Source of the DNA: Clostridiales bacterium
Lineage (GTDB): Bacteria; Bacillota; Clostridia; Peptostreptococcales; Anaerovoracaceae
Length of the DNA stretch: 58,001 nt
Direction: 5' to 3'
NCBI GenBank assembly: GCA_022766365.1
Contig: JALENW010000006.1
Coordinates: 1 to 58,001, forward strand
Of this stretch, positions 35,259 through 44,720 are shown one piece after another. Position 1 is the stretch's first letter. Every line of letters starts with the position of its first letter. A program made the translations under genes and the position numbers. The notes under the pieces were generated by a model. It was not told where the DNA came from, did no database searches, and was given only the letters and a program-made list of their open reading frames with translations.

Positions 35259-36308
35259 ATGAATGAAATAAAAATCACAAAAAAACCTCTTTTTAACCCT
35301 GACGGTGATATTGAAGTCAACAACAGGCGAATTTTAAATTTTAACACTACAAACATTAACGATTTCAACAATATGCGATATCCATGGGTTTCTGACTGGT
35401 ATAGACAGGGAATGAATAATTTCTGGATACCTGAGGAAATAAACTTAAATCAGGACAAGAGTGACTATCCGAATTTACTGCCTGCAGAACGCACGGCGTA
35501 CGACAAAATTCTCAGCTTCCTTGTATATCTTGACTCACTGCAATCCGCCAATTTGCCTAATATAGCACAATACGTTACGGCTAATGAAATAAACCTATGT
35601 CTTTCAATTCAGACATTTCAAGAGTGTATACACAGCCAGAGCTACAGTTATATGCTTGACACCATCTGCAATCCAACAGAACGAAACGAAATTCTCTATC
35701 AATGGAAAACAGACGAACATCTTTTGAACAGGAATAAATTCATCGGTAATCTTTATAACGAATTCATCGATGACCCGAATAAAAACACTTTCCTGAAGGT
35801 ATGCATTGCAAACTACATACTTGAGGGAGTATACTTCTATTCCGGTTTTATGTTTTTCTATAATCTCGGACGAAATGGTAAAATGCCGGGGAGTGTTCAG
35901 GAAATAAGGTACATTAACAGAGATGAGAATACTCACCTATGGCTTTTTAAGAAAATCCTTCTGGAATTGGAAAAAGAGGAACCTGATCTGTTCAATGAAG
36001 AAAACAAAAAGATGATTGCAGATATGATCAAAACCGGCGTGGAGCAGGAGATTGCATGGGGCCAGTACGTCATCGGCAACGACATCCCCGGTCTGAATAC
36101 TAAGATGGTGGAGGATTACATCAAATATCTCGGAAATCAGAGATATTCATCTTTAGGTCTCGGAACGTTATATCTCGGATATGAACAGGAACCGGAATCC
36201 ATGGAATGGGTAAGCCAATATTCTAATGCAAACATGGTTAAAACCGATTTCTTTGAAGCGCGTTCATCAGCATATGCTAAAAGCAGTGCCATAGAGGACG
36301 ATCTATAA
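35259..36308 (+). CDS. nrdB: class I ribonucleotide reductase, small (beta) subunit
   Basis: Carries the di-metal centre and tyrosyl radical that start catalysis in the alpha subunit. Metal ligands are visible in FLVYLDSLQS (Asp), QECIHSQSY (Glu and His, with the radical Tyr four residues after the His), LEGVYFYSG (Glu) and RDENTHL (Glu, His). 349 aa, typical. ATG follows AAGGAAAAG. The presence of the radical Tyr implies an oxygen-activated enzyme, notable in an organism that otherwise looks anaerobic. Confidence 0.95.
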   Translation: MNEIKITKKPLFNPDGDIEVNNRRILNFNTTNINDFNNMRYPWVSDWYRQGMNNFWIPEEINLNQDKSDYPNLLPAERTAYDKILSFLVYLDSLQSANLPNIAQYVTANEINLCLSIQTFQECIHSQSYSYMLDTICNPTERNEILYQWKTDEHLLNRNKFIGNLYNEFIDDPNKNTFLKVCIANYILEGVYFYSGFMFFYNLGRNGKMPGSVQEIRYINRDENTHLWLFKKILLELEKEEPDLFNEENKKMIADMIKTGVEQEIAWGQYVIGNDIPGLNTKMVEDYIKYLGNQRYSSLGLGTLYLGYEQEPESMEWVSQYSNANMVKTDFFEARSSAYAKSSAIEDDL

Positions 36309-36381
36309 ACATGTATACATACAAGAGTATTCCGTGCTTCCGCTTCATCATAACTTAATTACATTGCCGCCGTCCTGAACC

Positions 36382-36477
36382 GACGGTTCGTTGTTCATCT
36401 CTCTTTCGTTTGACGAACCGTCTCTGAATACACAACGAAAAAGACAATGCATTTTAACTCGGTGTATTGTCTTTTTT
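36382..36477. terminator. bidirectional terminator region between nrdB and murE
   Basis: Two hairpins. The first pairs GACGGTTCGT (36382-36391) with ACGAACCGTC (36413-36422). The second, an A-rich/T-rich intrinsic terminator at 36438-36477, pairs AAGACAATGC with the later TGTATTGTCTT and is flanked by A and T tracts, so it can work for both convergent genes. Confidence 0.75.
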
Positions 36478-36651
36478 AGCTTATAAACCTTTATAAAATC
36501 GCCGACAGTGAATATTCCCACATTTCCGTATATTCATTGTCAAACAGCCCGTTAGGACAGCCTGTTCAGAATCTCGAGGAATTTCCGGAAAATCAGAAAT
36601 GACAAATTACACAATACTTACTGAAACTACCATATTTACTTCACAATGTCA

Positions 36652-38286
36652 CTATTTGGAAACATTGTCTAAAATCCTCTTTGCTATAACATTGTCTCCT
36701 TCCCATGGGTCTCTTCTGTCACCTCTGGCCATAAACATATCTTCACCCTTGCCGAGAATCATAACAAAGTCACCTTTATGTGCTCTCAATATTGCCTCTT
36801 CCATAGCCTTTATTCTATCAGGGATTATCGATACCCTATCGTCAGGCAAATCCCCCTTCATCTCCCGGGCAATATCTTCAGGTTTCTCATCTCTCGGATC
36901 ATCTTCCGTTAAGAACACATGATCTGAATGTTCGAAAGCGGTTTTGCCCATTCCCGGTCTTTTAGTTTTGTCCCTCTTTCCTGCAGATCCCAACACAGAA
37001 TAGACTTTCGGACGCTTCTCTCCATTTTTTACATGTTCATCACATACTGTGTCCACGAACTCATATACCTTCTCCATAGCGTCCACCGTGTGAGCGTAAT
37101 CTACGATTACATTTATTCCCTTATCATTAGGGATAACTTCCATTCTTCCATCCACCTGTGATATATGATTTAATCTTTTCTTAAAGTCCTCAATCCTAAT
37201 GCCCCTCTGATGAACACAAGCTACTGCAGCAACCAAGTTGTAAATATTGTATTTTGCAAGAAGATTTGTCTCAATCTGATATATAGCCTTCCCGAATGCT
37301 CCGTCATTATCCCTTATTATCGGATCTGTTTTTTTGCGATGAGCATCCATAGCCCTTGCAGACACTTCAAGAGTGAACAGGCTACCGTTGCCTTTCAGAA
37401 CGATGTCGCTAATCATATAGTCAGGAGCCTCTCTGTCCGGGTTTTCTTTTGAGGTTGTATTCATTCCATAGGTAAATACCTCACATTTCGAAACTTCCCT
37501 GAGCGTCCCGATGCTCGCCTCATCATCTGCGTTCAAAACAGCCACAGACGAAGGCGAAAGTCCCTTGAAAAGCAGCTGTTTTGCGCGAAAGTAGGATTCC
37601 ATTGTTCCGTGATAATCAAGGTGGTCATGAGTCAGGTTTGTGAATACAGCCACATCGAAATGTATCCCATCAACTCTCCCCATTGCAAGACCATGGGAGC
37701 TGACCTCCATGGCCACAGCCCTCATACCAACATCAGCCATATCAAAAAGATAACCCTGAAGAGTGGGAAGATCCGGTGTAGTCATAGTTGGCTGTATACT
37801 CTTATCCCCATATCTGATTCCAATGGTTCCGATATATCCACAAGGTATCGGTGTGGCAAGTCCGTTTTCCAAAATATCCCGAATTATGTTCGTAGTTGTG
37901 GTTTTTCCATTGGTGCCCGTGACTCCGAATACCGTCATCTTATCGCTTGGCTCCTGAAAGAAATTATTGGAAATCTCAGCCATTGCTTTATGCATATCTT
38001 GCACCAATATAATATCGGGAACGTTGTCGGAAAACTTGCAACCCGACTTAAAGAATTCGATATCGGTAATCACCACTGCAACTGCACCGTTTTCGACAGC
38101 TTGTGCGATAAATCTATGCCCATCTGTCTCCACACCTCTTACTGCGAAAAACAGATATCCTTCTCTAACCTTTCTTGAATCGAGGGTTATACCTGTAATA
38201 TCATGGGAAAGGTCTGAGGATCTTTCCGTTCCGTCTGCACTTATAATCTTATGCTGTACTCCATCTAATAAACTTATTAACTTCAT
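36652..38286 (-). CDS. murE: UDP-MurNAc-tripeptide synthetase MurE
   Basis: Adds the third amino acid to UDP-MurNAc-L-Ala-D-Glu in peptidoglycan synthesis. The start is set at the ATG at 38286 (MKLISLLDGV), with GGAAGG 6 bases upstream; the frame is open further but without family character. Features are the N-terminal domain, P-loop VTGTNGKTTT, and the C-terminal domain. The amino-acid-specificity motif, DNPR in diaminopimelate enzymes, reads DDPR here; the Arg that contacts diaminopimelate is kept, so meso-diaminopimelate is still most likely. 544 aa is slightly long because of inserts, including KKTDPIIRDNDGAF. Confidence 0.92.
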   Translation of the reverse strand: MKLISLLDGVQHKIISADGTERSSDLSHDITGITLDSRKVREGYLFFAVRGVETDGHRFIAQAVENGAVAVVITDIEFFKSGCKFSDNVPDIILVQDMHKAMAEISNNFFQEPSDKMTVFGVTGTNGKTTTTNIIRDILENGLATPIPCGYIGTIGIRYGDKSIQPTMTTPDLPTLQGYLFDMADVGMRAVAMEVSSHGLAMGRVDGIHFDVAVFTNLTHDHLDYHGTMESYFRAKQLLFKGLSPSSVAVLNADDEASIGTLREVSKCEVFTYGMNTTSKENPDREAPDYMISDIVLKGNGSLFTLEVSARAMDAHRKKTDPIIRDNDGAFGKAIYQIETNLLAKYNIYNLVAAVACVHQRGIRIEDFKKRLNHISQVDGRMEVIPNDKGINVIVDYAHTVDAMEKVYEFVDTVCDEHVKNGEKRPKVYSVLGSAGKRDKTKRPGMGKTAFEHSDHVFLTEDDPRDEKPEDIAREMKGDLPDDRVSIIPDRIKAMEEAILRAHKGDFVMILGKGEDMFMARGDRRDPWEGDNVIAKRILDNVSK

Positions 38287-38403
38287 TTTTCCCCTTCCCA
38301 TGTTATTCATTTTATTATAATATTGCATTTTATGTTATGCTTCAATATTTTATTATCGTTTTCGACATTCTGATGAAAAAGAATTATTAAAAAACAGGCT
38401 AAA

Positions 38404-39255
38404 TTAGTTTTTGGAATCTTCGGCCTTGATAGGTGCCTCCATCTTAAAAGCCGGCATCAATTCAAGTTTAAACCTGCTGAACTTTCTCTTTCTGTCAATC
38501 AATTCTTTAACCTTCATGTCATCAATCTCTCCGGTTCTTATATATCTGTCCAACACATCATATGTAAAACCCAGGTTGTCTTCATCACTCTTTCCGGAAA
38601 GCCCGTCTTCCGGAACTTTATAAATCAAATGCTTCGGCAGCCCAAGAGCTTCTCCTACAGCTCTAACTTCGTGAACCGTCAGACCTGAGACAGGACTGAA
38701 ATCACCTGCTGCATCTCCGTATCTTGTGGAATATCCAACCCAATCCTCCGAGAGGTTACATGTGTTCGCAACTCGTCCGTTCATAGTCTGAGAAACCGCA
38801 TACACCGTAGACATCCTTATTCTTGCCGGAAGATTAACTTTGGCCTGTTCACTGAGAATTCTATCCATGGAACTTTCTATTTCATCAGTGATGATTTTCA
38901 CAGTCTTGCCTATATTTATCACACAATAATCAATCCCAAGATGATTCACAAGATCCATTGAAGCATTTATATCATGCTGGACTCCTTGAGGCATCAGCAC
39001 CCCATACACTCTGTCTCTTCCCAGAGCCTCCACGCACAGAGCAGTTACCACCGAGCTGTCTTTACCTCCACTGATTGCTACTACAGCAGGACTTTCTTTT
39101 CCATTTTTCGAAAACCATTCACTTATCCACTTAACAATATCACATTTCGCTTTCTCAGGATTAAAGCCAGTATAGGATAATGAATTTTCTTTTTCTATGT
39201 TATTATCTGATGAGCAGTCGCCGGACATCACTTCCTTCTCTCTTTCACCTAACAT
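38404..39255 (-). CDS. nadE: NH3-dependent NAD+ synthetase
   Basis: Amidates nicotinic acid adenine dinucleotide to NAD+. The PP-loop ATP site is AISGGKDSSVV. Other conserved parts are ARIRMSTVYAVSQ, NLSEDWVGYSTRYGDAAGD and KVPEDGLSGKSDEDNLG. At 283 aa it lacks the glutaminase domain, so it uses free ammonia. GGAGG precedes the ATG. It follows a nicotinamidase-like gene by 15 bases, together forming a small NAD-salvage unit. Confidence 0.95.
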   Translation of the reverse strand: MLGEREKEVMSGDCSSDNNIEKENSLSYTGFNPEKAKCDIVKWISEWFSKNGKESPAVVAISGGKDSSVVTALCVEALGRDRVYGVLMPQGVQHDINASMDLVNHLGIDYCVINIGKTVKIITDEIESSMDRILSEQAKVNLPARIRMSTVYAVSQTMNGRVANTCNLSEDWVGYSTRYGDAAGDFSPVSGLTVHEVRAVGEALGLPKHLIYKVPEDGLSGKSDEDNLGFTYDVLDRYIRTGEIDDMKVKELIDRKRKFSRFKLELMPAFKMEAPIKAEDSKN

Positions 39256-39270
39256 AATAATTCCTCCAAA

Positions 39271-39804
39271 CTATATAACATTAATTTGACATGGACCCAT
39301 AGCTTCAAGAGCACGCCTATGGCTTTCCGGAGACACTCCCGCACATAGATTTCCAATGACTTTAATAGGCGTTTCAGGGAAAAATGCCTTCAGGATAATT
39401 GAATTTGAAATCACACATATGTCTGTGCAAACCCCTGTAATGATAATCTCCTCAGGCACTCCGCCTGCTGCTCTTTCGACAAAATTACCAATGTTAACAT
39501 CACCAAAGGATCCCTTGCACAAAACATTCTCTCCCCTTGCGTATTCGGCAAGCTCCGGGATTATTTCCCAACCTTTACTTCCCTCTATGCAATGAGGAAT
39601 AGGTAGATTTTTGCCTTCTTGAGTTTCAAGGTAGTCCTTACCATGTGTATCTTTAGTGAATAAAATTTCATAACCTTCAGCTTCTTTTTTTTCGATTTCA
39701 GCCTTCAGAGTTTCAACAATACTCTGACATTCCTTGTTTCCCAACGGTCCTGTAATGAAATCGTTCTGCATATCTATAACAATAAAAACTTTTTTCCCGC
39801 ACAT
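39271..39804 (-). CDS. cysteine hydrolase, probable nicotinamidase
   Basis: Isochorismatase-fold hydrolase, most likely converting nicotinamide to nicotinate. The N-terminal catalytic Asp is in FIVIDMQNDF; the metal ligands fit TKDTHGKDY (Asp and His) and PHCIEGSKGWEI (His), and the nucleophilic Cys is in GVCTDICV. The HCxxGxxGxxI signature separates nicotinamidases from general isochorismatases. 177 aa. The neighbour nadE supports a role in NAD salvage; pncB is not in the window. Confidence 0.85.
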   Translation of the reverse strand: MCGKKVFIVIDMQNDFITGPLGNKECQSIVETLKAEIEKKEAEGYEILFTKDTHGKDYLETQEGKNLPIPHCIEGSKGWEIIPELAEYARGENVLCKGSFGDVNIGNFVERAAGGVPEEIIITGVCTDICVISNSIILKAFFPETPIKVIGNLCAGVSPESHRRALEAMGPCQINVI

Positions 39805-39880
39805 TTTTTCACCTTATATCTCTTATATTTATGCATTAATTAATCACATTAATTATATCATTTAAGAGTACTTTTGTCTA

Positions 39881-39909
39881 TTGAAGGAAAATTCAATAAA
39901 TGATATGCT
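39881..39909 (+). promoter_or_regulatory. ridA promoter
   Basis: TTGAAG (39881-39886) and TATGCT (39904-39909) with a 17-base spacer, the latter preceded by TGA to give an extended -10. It lies about 50 bases before the ridA ATG, in the gap that is divergent to the nicotinamidase-nadE pair. Confidence 0.6.
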
Positions 39910-39956
39910 ATAGAAAAGATGTGAAGTCAAATCAGACAGATTGAGAGGTTTAGATT

Positions 39957-40325
39957 ATGAAGAAGATTAACACAGAAAATGCGCCCAAAGCCCTTGGTCC
40001 ATACTCCCAGGCTGTAGTTTCCGGTAACCTTTTATTTACTTCCGGCCAGGGAGGTATTGATCCTGCCAAAGGAACACTCCTTGAAGGACTTGAGGCTCAA
40101 ACAGAACAGGTTATGAAGAACATAGAAGCACTCCTTAAAGAGGCCGGCACAGACTTCTCGAAGGTTGTGAAAACCACATGCTTTCTGAAAGACATGAACG
40201 ATTTCAAGGATTTTAATGAAATCTACGGCCGATACTTCACTGAAAAGCCTGCAAGAAGCTGTGTCGCAGCAGCAGACCTTCCGGGAGGTTTCCTGGTTGA
40301 GGTTGAGGTTATAGCTGAACTTTAG
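39957..40325 (+). CDS. ridA: RidA family reactive intermediate deaminase
   Basis: Hydrolyses reactive enamine/imine intermediates made by PLP enzymes such as threonine dehydratase. The 122 aa protein has the signature ARSCVAAADLPGGFLVEVEVIA with the substrate-binding Arg, and the N-terminal APKALGPYSQAV. It is a single-gene unit with its own promoter and a strong hairpin after it. Confidence 0.95.
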   Translation: MKKINTENAPKALGPYSQAVVSGNLLFTSGQGGIDPAKGTLLEGLEAQTEQVMKNIEALLKEAGTDFSKVVKTTCFLKDMNDFKDFNEIYGRYFTEKPARSCVAAADLPGGFLVEVEVIAEL

Positions 40326-40401
40326 ACCGCATTGAGTATTATTGACATGAGTGTCTTAGTTATTTACCAAACGTTGAAGAGACATTCCCTACATTGAAGA
40401 T

Positions 40402-40435
40402 GAAGAACCCCCTTCCACTTGGAAGGGGGTTCTTC
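40402..40435. terminator. 15-base perfect hairpin between ridA and nhaC
   Basis: GAAGAACCCCCTTCC (40402-40416) and its exact complement (40421-40435) with a 4-base loop. It stands between two convergent genes. The T residues are inside the stem rather than after it, so it is a very stable but non-canonical terminator or an end-protecting hairpin. Confidence 0.65.
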
Positions 40436-40491
40436 AATTGACATGTGCAATTTAAGATTTTGAAAATTAGAAAAACATAATCAGAATTAAT

Positions 40492-42072
40492 TTACCAGCT
40501 AACTCTTGGATTGTCTTTCTTTCTTGTTTCTTCTTTTGTCGAACCTGTAGTTTTATCAATTTCTACAGTTTCATATGCTACATCTTCCTTGATAAACTCC
40601 ACAGTATCCTCCATGCTTATCTCCTTGAGACGCTTAGCAAGTGCAACCCTATCGGCCTTCTTAGTCATTCTCTTACCACTTTCATCTGCAAGGGTCAATC
40701 CGAAGAATGCCATTACCAATACTGTTATTGGCATAACAATATTAAAGATAGCATATGGGCCATATTCCTGAACGTGAACTCCTAAGGTTGTTGTGATAAA
40801 CACACCACATGTATTCCAAGGAATCAAAGCGGATGTTACAGTACCTGCACCCTCAAGAGCATTGGATAATGTCTTAGGATGGAGTCCCGCCTTCTTGTAT
40901 GTCTCTGCATACATTCTTCCGGGAACTACGATTGAAATATACTGTTCAGGCATTGTAACGTTACTCATCAGACATGTGAACAGTGTAAGGAATATCAGTG
41001 CAGGTCCATTCTTAACAAGTTTAAGAAGCTTATCAACGATAACTTCAAGTTGATGTGTCGCTTCCATTATACCACCGAACATCATAGCCAAAATCGTAAG
41101 TGCGATTGACTGCATCATGTTCATCAGTCCACCTGTACTAAGCAGGCTGTCCAATGATTCTACTCCTGTTTTGCTTTCAAATCCACTCATTCCGGCATTC
41201 AGAAAGTCTCCCAATGTTGCATCTCCCTGGAAGATTATTCCAAGGAAAAGCCCTGATATTATACCTAATGTAATACCCGGTATTGCAGGAATCTTAAGGG
41301 CAACTGCAACAATAACGATTACAGGAGGCAGAAGAAGTATAGGATTGATTGCAAACAGCTTCTCTAATCCGTTGCTCATTACTTCAATTTGAGAAATATC
41401 TCCTGTATTCCCCGATGAATAAGTTGCTCCCATCACTCCGAAAAAAATCAGTGCAATGGCATAAGCTATACCTGTCGGTAACATCATGAATTTAACGTGA
41501 GTGAATACGTCTGTACCTGCCATTGCCGGTGCAAGGTTTGTAGTATCAGACAGAGGTGACATCTTGTCTCCAAAGTAAGCTCCCGAGATTGCGGCACCTG
41601 CTGCAACCGGAACAGGAATTCCGATACCCTGTGCGATACCTATGAGAGCAAGTCCCATAGTTCCCATGGTCCCCCAGGATGTACCTGTTGCCAAAGATGT
41701 GATAGAGCAGATTAAAAGTGCGGCAATCAGAAATATGCTTGGAGATAAAAGTTTAAGTCCGTAGAATATCATAGTAGGCACAACGCCTCCTACCAACCAT
41801 ACTCCGATCAAAATACCGATAATAGCCAAAATCATAATTGACTGCAATGCTCTGTAGATACCATCCTTCATTGAAGTTTCAATAGTCTCCCAGTCGTATC
41901 CTAAAAGCAAAGCCATAATTGCTGCTGCGATTACTCCTACAAACATAGGAATATGCGGGTCAACCTCAAAAACGATAATGCCGACTGCCATAATTACGAT
42001 CAAAACGCCGAATGTCAGCAGTGCTTCCCAGACTTTAGGTAATCTAGGTGTTCTTTGTTTCTTAGTTTCCAT
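40492..42072 (-). CDS. nhaC: Na+/H+ antiporter, NhaC family
   Basis: Membrane antiporter exchanging sodium for protons, or in some relatives malate/lactate. About a dozen hydrophobic helices run through 526 aa, starting VWEALLTFGVLIVIMAVGIIVF, with the family motifs GTSWGTMGTMGLAL and GAYFGDKMSPLSDTTNLAPAMAG. The cytoplasmic tail after about residue 460 is charged. AGGAGG precedes the ATG. Because the next upstream gene acts on alpha-hydroxyacids, an organic-acid-linked exchange is possible but unproven. Confidence 0.92.
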   Translation of the reverse strand: METKKQRTPRLPKVWEALLTFGVLIVIMAVGIIVFEVDPHIPMFVGVIAAAIMALLLGYDWETIETSMKDGIYRALQSIMILAIIGILIGVWLVGGVVPTMIFYGLKLLSPSIFLIAALLICSITSLATGTSWGTMGTMGLALIGIAQGIGIPVPVAAGAAISGAYFGDKMSPLSDTTNLAPAMAGTDVFTHVKFMMLPTGIAYAIALIFFGVMGATYSSGNTGDISQIEVMSNGLEKLFAINPILLLPPVIVIVAVALKIPAIPGITLGIISGLFLGIIFQGDATLGDFLNAGMSGFESKTGVESLDSLLSTGGLMNMMQSIALTILAMMFGGIMEATHQLEVIVDKLLKLVKNGPALIFLTLFTCLMSNVTMPEQYISIVVPGRMYAETYKKAGLHPKTLSNALEGAGTVTSALIPWNTCGVFITTTLGVHVQEYGPYAIFNIVMPITVLVMAFFGLTLADESGKRMTKKADRVALAKRLKEISMEDTVEFIKEDVAYETVEIDKTTGSTKEETRKKDNPRVSW

Positions 42073-42188
42073 AACCTTCCTCCTAAAAGTAAAGTCCTAA
42101 AATAAATTTTTCTGTTTGTATATGCACATGCAAAATACTTGTCTATAATTATAACGTTTTTTTCATACATAATCAAGTGTATAAATTA

Positions 42189-42217
42189 AAAAAACTTTGC
42201 ATAAAACAAAGTTTTTT
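42189..42217. terminator. terminator upstream of nhaC
   Basis: AAAAAACTTTG (42189-42199) pairs with CAAAGTTTTTT (42207-42217). It follows the alpha-hydroxyacid enzyme gene on the minus strand and has T-rich flanks. It separates the nhaC transcript from the upstream pair of genes. Confidence 0.7.
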
Positions 42218-42315
42218 ATAAAGTACATAATGTTTGAATTTATTAAATTATCGTATTAAATACTCTCCGAGCCAATCATATTTCTGCAAATATCAACTGC
42301 TACCCACTGCAATGT

Positions 42316-43296
42316 TTACACTCGAATCATGGACCTCTTGATTCCACTTATATCTGTAGCCCCACACATCGTCATAGCATCTTTGAGTTCTCCTTTAAGT
42401 TTTTCAACGAGATTCAACACACCTTCATCTTCATTCCTGTAGATGGCATTGACAAAGGGTCTTGCCATCAAAACCGCATCTGCACCCATGGCAATTGCCT
42501 TGAAGATGTCCAATCCATCTCTCAAACCGCCATCAACCAAAATCTTGCATTTTCCGTTCACTGTCCGAACAATTTCTTCCAATACCTCACAGGTAGAAGG
42601 ACATTGGTCTAAAACCCGTCCTCCGTGATTGCTGACAACTATCGCGGAGGCACCTGCAGCAACGGCTTGCAATGCGGAATCCGGAGTCATTATGCCCTTT
42701 ACGATGAAGGGTAACCCTGCCATATCAACGATTTCCCTAAGCTGCTCCACTGTTTTGCGTCCTGCAGGCGGAATTCTTCCCTTTAAAAACGGCAGCCCGG
42801 CAGCATCTATATCCATCGCAAAGGCTTTAGCCTCAGAGCATTTAACTAATTTGATCTTATCCTCAAGTGTATTGATATCCCACGGCTTAACAGTAGGAAT
42901 TCCATGACCGTTAACTTCCTTTATTACACGACAGGCTGATTCCATGACAAGGGGATCTGTCCCATCACCGGTCAGCGCCACTATTTTGCTGTCAATACAC
43001 CCTCTGATTAACCTTTTATTGTATTCCTCATCAGTGTATCTGTCTCCATAGTGCATTTTTACAGCACCGACAGGGCCTGCCAACAGTGGAAGTGCCAACC
43101 TATATCCGAAAAGATCAGTCTCCGTAGACGGTTCACCGACATCTCCTATGACGTTCATATTAACCCTGACTTCTTTCCATTTCTCATAATTTCTGATTGC
43201 AACATCTCCAACACCCTTAGCACCCGGGCCGGGTATAGTATTCCCACATGCCTTGCCGTTGCACACAGGGCACATATAACAAAATCCTTCTTTCAT
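42316..43296 (-). CDS. FMN-dependent alpha-hydroxyacid oxidase/dehydrogenase
   Basis: Member of the glycolate oxidase/lactate dehydrogenase/L-lactate oxidase barrel family that oxidises 2-hydroxy acids to 2-keto acids. The catalytic His and phosphate-binding parts are clear in VVSNHGGRVLDQ, and IVKGIMTPDSA carries the FMN Lys. LVDGGLRDGLDIFKAIAMGADAV is the second phosphate loop. At 326 aa it is shorter than classic oxidases, and the N-terminus has a cysteine cluster CYMCPVCNGKACG not found in glycolate oxidase itself. The adjacent aminotransferase suggests glycolate or lactate as substrate. Confidence 0.88.
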   Translation of the reverse strand: MKEGFCYMCPVCNGKACGNTIPGPGAKGVGDVAIRNYEKWKEVRVNMNVIGDVGEPSTETDLFGYRLALPLLAGPVGAVKMHYGDRYTDEEYNKRLIRGCIDSKIVALTGDGTDPLVMESACRVIKEVNGHGIPTVKPWDINTLEDKIKLVKCSEAKAFAMDIDAAGLPFLKGRIPPAGRKTVEQLREIVDMAGLPFIVKGIMTPDSALQAVAAGASAIVVSNHGGRVLDQCPSTCEVLEEIVRTVNGKCKILVDGGLRDGLDIFKAIAMGADAVLMARPFVNAIYRNEDEGVLNLVEKLKGELKDAMTMCGATDISGIKRSMIRV

Positions 43297-43311
43297 ATTA
43301 TCTCCTTCATA

Positions 43312-44445
43312 CTACTTCATAAATGCCACAAAATAATCAGCCATGCCGGCAAGAGGCTCAAACCCCTGCTTCCTCAAAGCACCATCAAGAGCCCTCAATG
43401 TTTCCGCCATCACTTCATCGTAAGCATTCTCACCCATATGACCGATCCTCACAAGCTTTCCCTCAAACTCCTCTAAGGATCCACTGAGCATGATACCGTA
43501 GTCCTTAACCATATCCTCAAGTAGGAGTTGACAGCTGACTTTCTCCGGAACAACAAAAGCTGTTACTGTGTTCGCCCAACCGGACTCAAGATATAGTTCA
43601 ATCCCAGCTCTGGTCAGAGCACCTCTGCACGCCATAGCCACTTCTCTGTGTCTTGCCAGGATTCCTCCGTCTGCTAAAACATTTTCTATCGCAACTCTTA
43701 AACCGTTAATATCGCTTATGGGCATTGTGTATGGAAATACCTTATCAACAAAATAGTTTTTCATCAGCGTCAAATTAGCATAGTATGAAGCTATCGGTTG
43801 TTTGCGTTTCTCCATGCTCTTCCATGCTCTTTCGCTTACCCAAACCATGGATAATCCCGGAGGAGCAGATAGGGCTTTCTGAGAACCGCCAATGAGAATA
43901 TCGATTTTACTGCTGTCAAAACTCAACGATTCTCCGAACAATCCTGCAACAGAATCTACAACCGACATTATTCCATATTCGTTCAGAAGTGTACCGATAG
44001 CTTGAACATCATTCAAAACCCCTGTTGGTGTATCAACATGGACAAAACTTGCATATTTAAAATTATTATCTTTGTTAAGAAATTCCCTTAATACCTCCAC
44101 ATCTATCGGTCTCTTGTAATTGCCTTTGAAAACCACGGTATTGCCGCCGTAAAGCTCAACGAAATCCTTAAATCCTCTGCCAAATATTCCATTTTCAATG
44201 ATGAGCACCCTGTCTCCGGGTTCAGTAAGCGATGCCGCCGCCGCCTCAAGTCCGAGCATTCCTTCTCCACCTAAGATCAGAGCCTGTCCGCTTGTGGCAC
44301 CTGCCAGAGTTTCCAGCATGTCGCAGGTTTCCATGTACATATCAAAGAAGTCCATATCAATGTCAGGGTTTGTAAATGGTAAAGCTCTGGCTGCCAAAAC
44401 ATTTTCCCTGACCATTGTAGGCCCTGCTGTCATTATTTTTTTCAT
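43312..44445 (-). CDS. class V aminotransferase, alanine-glyoxylate/serine-pyruvate type
   Basis: PLP enzyme of fold type I. The lysine that binds PLP is in IGGSQKALSAPPG; VDSVAGLFGE holds the PLP-stacking and Asp region. The start MKKIMTAGPTMVRENVL is a typical beginning of alanine:glyoxylate and serine:glyoxylate aminotransferases (377 aa). GGAGGG precedes the ATG. With the oxidase gene 15 bases downstream, a path from glycolate through glyoxylate to glycine is a reasonable inference. A 2-aminoethylphosphonate or phosphoserine role cannot be ruled out. Confidence 0.88.
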   Translation of the reverse strand: MKKIMTAGPTMVRENVLAARALPFTNPDIDMDFFDMYMETCDMLETLAGATSGQALILGGEGMLGLEAAAASLTEPGDRVLIIENGIFGRGFKDFVELYGGNTVVFKGNYKRPIDVEVLREFLNKDNNFKYASFVHVDTPTGVLNDVQAIGTLLNEYGIMSVVDSVAGLFGESLSFDSSKIDILIGGSQKALSAPPGLSMVWVSERAWKSMEKRKQPIASYYANLTLMKNYFVDKVFPYTMPISDINGLRVAIENVLADGGILARHREVAMACRGALTRAGIELYLESGWANTVTAFVVPEKVSCQLLLEDMVKDYGIMLSGSLEEFEGKLVRIGHMGENAYDEVMAETLRALDGALRKQGFEPLAGMADYFVAFMK

Positions 44446-44720
44446 TTTTTCCCTCCTGATCGGGTTAATACTGAGTTATATCTGACAACTTATTATATAT
44501 AATACTCTTGAAAATATATATGGTCAACCGGATAGAAATTCAGGTTTAAGATTTCAGAACGAATGTAACAGCAACACATTGTAAAAGCTTATGTACAAAT
44601 CACAATCAAAATTAAATGCAGATCTGTTCCCCATTGGACATATCCATATTTTTTCTAACGTATGAAACTATAGTCTTGATACACTCTGTATTAAAGTCAT
44701 TCTTTCCTCTAAATTTTTGC

